From Chloroflexota bacterium (GTDB lineage Bacteria > Chloroflexota > Dehalococcoidia > SM23-28-2 > RBG-16-64-32): 7,650 nt of DNA. Below the pieces are notes generated by a model. The model did not search any database and had not been told where the DNA came from. It saw only the letters and a program-made list of their open reading frames with translations. The translations under genes and the position numbers were made by a program. This document shows, piece after piece, positions 6,336-7,650 of the stretch. Where the stretch lies: contig VBEI01000158.1 of NCBI GenBank assembly GCA_005882715.1, positions 1 through 7,650 of the forward strand, read 5' to 3'. Numbering within the stretch: the first letter of the stretch is position 1; every line of letters starts with the position of its first letter.

Positions 6336-6434
6336 TCTTCGTGTCCTGGAGGATGTAGTTCTGTTTATTGAGATGACGCCGCAGCGGGCGCGTTACACGA
6401 CGCCGGCTCCTGCAGGAGTCCGTACACCGATCTG
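6336..6434. other. Upstream part of the gap before the cyclophilin-type gene
   Basis: About 100 bases between the small minus-strand gene and the cyclophilin promoter elements. I see no open frame of note and no clear promoter for the minus-strand gene. The only structure is the 12-bp palindrome at 6407-6418. Confidence 0.4.
6407..6418. repeat. 12-bp perfect palindrome
   Basis: CTCCTGCAGGAG is its own reverse complement and could be a dimeric-protein binding site. It lies about 35 bp upstream of the cyclophilin -10 and about 70 bp upstream of the small minus-strand gene. No T-run follows on either side, so it is not an intrinsic terminator. It may be chance. Confidence 0.3.
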
Positions 6435-6447
6435 ATACGATTCGTAT
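6435..6447. promoter_or_regulatory. Candidate operator: perfect 6-1-6 inverted repeat in the promoter spacer
   Basis: ATACGA-T-TCGTAT is a perfect inverted repeat ending 4 nt before the -10 element of the cyclophilin-type gene, so a bound dimer would block RNA polymerase. The cognate regulator is not encoded in the window and I do not recognise the motif as belonging to a named family. Confidence 0.45.
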
Positions 6448-6448
6448 T

Positions 6449-6457
6449 TGTTATACT
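6449..6457 (+). promoter_or_regulatory. Extended -10 promoter of the cyclophilin-type gene
   Basis: TG-T-TATACT matches an extended -10 (TGn TATAAT) with one mismatch in the hexamer. No good -35 is seen 16-18 bp upstream, as is usual for extended -10 promoters. Transcription would begin near 6464, leaving a leader of about 25 nt with the ribosome site in it. Confidence 0.55.
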
Positions 6458-6472
6458 AGGAAAGTCCCGAGT

Positions 6473-6484
6473 GGAGAGGTGATC
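6473..6484 (+). promoter_or_regulatory. Ribosome binding site deciding the TTG start at 6489
   Basis: GGAGAGGTGATC contains GAGGTGATC, nine bases complementary to the common bacterial 16S 3' end (GATCACCTC), just ahead of TTG 6489. An in-frame TGA at 6480-6482 rules out any earlier start. Almost the same sequence precedes tatA. Confidence 0.75.
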
Positions 6485-6488
6485 AAGC

Positions 6489-7289
6489 TTGCCCCGAAGA
6501 CAGAGGCGGCGCCGGCGAGGCCCAACAGATTACCAGGGACCGCGACGGGCAAAGCCGCCGTTTCCAATAAACGTAATCTTCAACGCTAAGGCGTTCTACA
6601 TCGTTTTCATTGTCCTCATTATCACGAGCTTGGCCGCCACGGCTATTGCCAGAAGCTCCAGCGGCGGGAAACGCTCGACGGTGCCCGAAGCCGAGGACCG
6701 CGTTACGGCTGAAGAGACGCCGAACAATTCGCTCACGTTTGGCGCGCCGGCGCCAACAATCGACCGCTCGAAATCCTATCTGGCGACGATCAAGACGGAC
6801 AAGGGAGATATCAAGATAGACCTCGCCGCGGCAGCGCCTGATACGGTGAACAGTTTCGCTTTCCTCGCTGGTAACGGCTTCTACAACAACACGGTATTCT
6901 TCTACGTCGATAAGCAGTACGCCGCGCAGGCCGGAGACCCAACATGTCGCAAAGACGCGCCGGGCGTTTGCTCGGGTGCAGGCGGGCCGGGGTACTCGTT
7001 GCCGCTACAAAACGCCGACGCAGGGCGCAAGCAATGGGATGTCGTAGCGCCTACGTTAGTCCAGGGTGGCGAGGACGTGAGCGGAAGTCAATTCAGAATC
7101 CTCTACCGCGACGACCCGCGGCCCAACGTGAAGGAGACCGTATTCGGAAAGGTCATAGACGGCACGAGCATCCTGGAGGGGCTCAGCAACCTGACACCAT
7201 GCTCGGTCGCGGGCACCGCTAACTGCGACAGGGATCTCTCCTCGGCGCTGATCATCAAAGAGATCGTCGTCGAACCGAAGGTCGTTTAA
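6489..7289 (+). CDS. Membrane-anchored cyclophilin-type peptidyl-prolyl isomerase-like protein
   Basis: A 266-residue protein with an Arg-rich cytoplasmic tail (1-25, including RRQRRRRR), one membrane helix (about 36-53), a variable linker, and an extracytoplasmic cyclophilin-type domain (about 95-265). Family marks are ATIKTDKGDIKIDL, the AAPDTVNSFAFLAGNGFY helix, Q147-x-GDPT, GGPGYSLP, SGSQFRIL and VFGKVIDG. Cyclophilins speed cis-trans isomerisation of X-Pro bonds, here presumably in exported proteins. The catalytic FHRV, whose Arg is Arg55 in human CypA, reads F137-F138-Y139-V140, so the key Arg is replaced by Tyr. The Phe60 position is Tyr144, while the Gln63 equivalent, Gln147, is kept. 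Activity may be weak or absent. Two cysteine pairs, C153/C161 and C238/C246, both spaced C-x7-C, could form disulphides outside the membrane. The start is TTG with a strong ribosome site, and the gene has its own promoter and terminator. Confidence 0.85.
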   Translation: MPRRQRRRRRGPTDYQGPRRAKPPFPINVIFNAKAFYIVFIVLIITSLAATAIARSSSGGKRSTVPEAEDRVTAEETPNNSLTFGAPAPTIDRSKSYLATIKTDKGDIKIDLAAAAPDTVNSFAFLAGNGFYNNTVFFYVDKQYAAQAGDPTCRKDAPGVCSGAGGPGYSLPLQNADAGRKQWDVVAPTLVQGGEDVSGSQFRILYRDDPRPNVKETVFGKVIDGTSILEGLSNLTPCSVAGTANCDRDLSSALIIKEIVVEPKVV

Positions 7290-7310
7290 GGGACCTGTCG
7301 GCCCAAAGAG

Positions 7311-7335
7311 ACCACGCCCGGGCCTGGGCGGTGGT
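7311..7335. terminator. GC-rich hairpin between the convergent genes
   Basis: ACCACGCCC (7311-7319) pairs with GGGC-G-GTGGT (7326-7335) around a six-base loop, with one bulged G. On the + strand it is followed by TTAACTAAT, not a T-run. On the minus strand it is followed by CTCTTTGG, so it may help end tatA transcripts. It is a plausible but weak terminator. Confidence 0.4.
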
Positions 7336-7348
7336 TAACTAATCAGCG

Positions 7349-7371
7349 AGAAGCGGTTCAGCGCTTCTTTT
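7349..7371 (+). terminator. Intrinsic terminator for the cyclophilin-type gene, overlapping the end of tatA
   Basis: AGAAGCG (7349-7355) and CGCTTCT (7362-7368) form a perfect 7-bp stem with loop GTTCAG. The arm runs into TTTTC on the + strand, as in an intrinsic terminator. The right arm lies within the last codons of tatA, whose stop is at 7358-7360, so the Lys-Lys-Arg tail of TatA and this terminator share sequence. Confidence 0.6.
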
Positions 7372-7564
7372 CGTCGGTTGCGGCCGGCTCTTTCTCGTCC
7401 GTCTCCTGTTTGTCCTCGTCCTGACCATCGCGCAGTTCGCGCCGGAACTCGCGGATGCCACGGCCGAAACCCTTGCCGATGTCACCGATTCGGGTGGCGC
7501 CGAAGAGGACGACAACAATCGCGAGGATAATGAGCAACTCTGGAGCGCCCAAGCTCTGGAACAC
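7358..7564 (-). CDS. tatA: Twin-arginine translocase subunit TatA
   Basis: A small membrane protein that forms the conducting part of the Tat pathway, which exports folded proteins. From GTG 7564 it has 68 residues: a short periplasmic end with the Pro-Glu motif (GAPELL), one membrane helix (IILAIVVVLF), the Phe-Gly hinge (FGATRIGDIG), an amphipathic helix (GKGFGRGIREFRRELR), and an acidic, Lys-rich tail (about 43-68). The usual Pro after the hinge is missing (RIGDIG in place of the common LPEIG-type sequence). Length and hinge fit TatA/E better than TatB. A GTG at 7573 in frame would add three residues but lies inside the ribosome site GGAGAGGTGAT, so 7564 is preferred. TatC is not in the window. 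The gene has its own promoter and converges on the cyclophilin-type gene with 68 bp between the stops. Confidence 0.9.
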   Translation of the reverse strand: MFQSLGAPELLIILAIVVVLFGATRIGDIGKGFGRGIREFRRELRDGQDEDKQETDEKEPAATDEKKR

Positions 7565-7568
7565 TAGT

Positions 7569-7579
7569 ATCACCTCTCC
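7569..7579 (-). promoter_or_regulatory. Ribosome binding site of tatA
   Basis: On the minus strand GGAGAGGTGAT ends 4 nt before GTG 7564. The alternative GTG (7571-7573) is part of this very motif, which is why the shorter start is chosen. Confidence 0.7.
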
Positions 7580-7588
7580 CCAGTGCGA

Positions 7589-7617
7589 AGAATATCACTG
7601 CCTTTCGTTTCTCACAA
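7589..7617 (-). promoter_or_regulatory. Promoter of tatA
   Basis: On the minus strand, TTGTGA (7612-7617) and TATTCT (7589-7594) lie exactly 17 bp apart, each matching the primary-sigma consensus at four of six positions. A TG one base upstream of the -10 (TGA-TATTCT) adds an extended -10. Transcription would start near 7582, about 18 nt before GTG 7564. Confidence 0.55.
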
Positions 7618-7650
7618 CTAACTATGGCCGGCGCTACTCTCCGCCCCTCT

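Noticed and set aside
6435..6457. Resemblance of TTCGTAT...TTATAC to recombinase-site half-sequences such as loxP
   Set aside because: The similarity is a few AT-rich bases. There is no spacer-and-arm layout of the right length and no recombinase in the window.

Overview
This is a moderately GC-rich bacterial segment, close-packed in places, with no RNA genes, mobile elements or CRISPR. Several features suggest a Chloroflexota (possibly Dehalococcoidia-like) or deep-branching actinobacterial genome: GTG and TTG starts, lipoproteins beginning C-G-G, long PD40 propeller arrays, a two-hot-dog MaoC-like protein, a membrane-anchored cyclophilin-type protein behind an arginine-rich tail, and a short stand-alone TatA. 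No marker gene is present, so the taxonomic guess is inference only.

Layout. The last 35 codons of an unidentified gene run in from the left on the + strand (2-109). Converging on it is a minus-strand pair, a FtsX/MacB-type permease (826-1953) followed 4 bp later by its LolD/MacB-type ATPase (126-821). A 110-bp divergent region (1954-2063) separates this pair from a tight + strand group: a 635-residue PD40 beta-propeller protein (2064-3971), a second PD40 lipoprotein overlapping it by 4 nt (3968-5143), and a MaoC-like double hot-dog protein 11 nt further on (5155-6021). A probable small gene lies on the minus strand (6066-6335). A cyclophilin-type protein with its own promoter and a candidate operator follows (6489-7289). 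It converges on a minus-strand tatA (7358-7564), whose promoter and ribosome binding site are visible at the right edge.

How the parts fit. The ATPase and permease should form one ABC unit, probably extruding a substrate or acting on the cell envelope; no membrane-fusion partner is present. The two propeller proteins are paralogues built from the same 44-residue unit and are probably translated together at the outer face of the membrane. Their link to a cytoplasmic acyl-CoA-type hot-dog protein is by operon only. The cyclophilin-type protein and TatA both concern exported proteins but are transcribed towards each other from separate promoters.

Most worth checking: the disputed 5' end of the first propeller gene, where an A7 slippery site lies in the right phase; the exactly regular 132-nt repeat array; the cyclophilin-like protein that lacks the catalytic arginine; the perfect inverted repeat inside its promoter; and the altered active-site motif in the C-terminal hot-dog domain. 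I do not see a clearly new defence or mobile system here.
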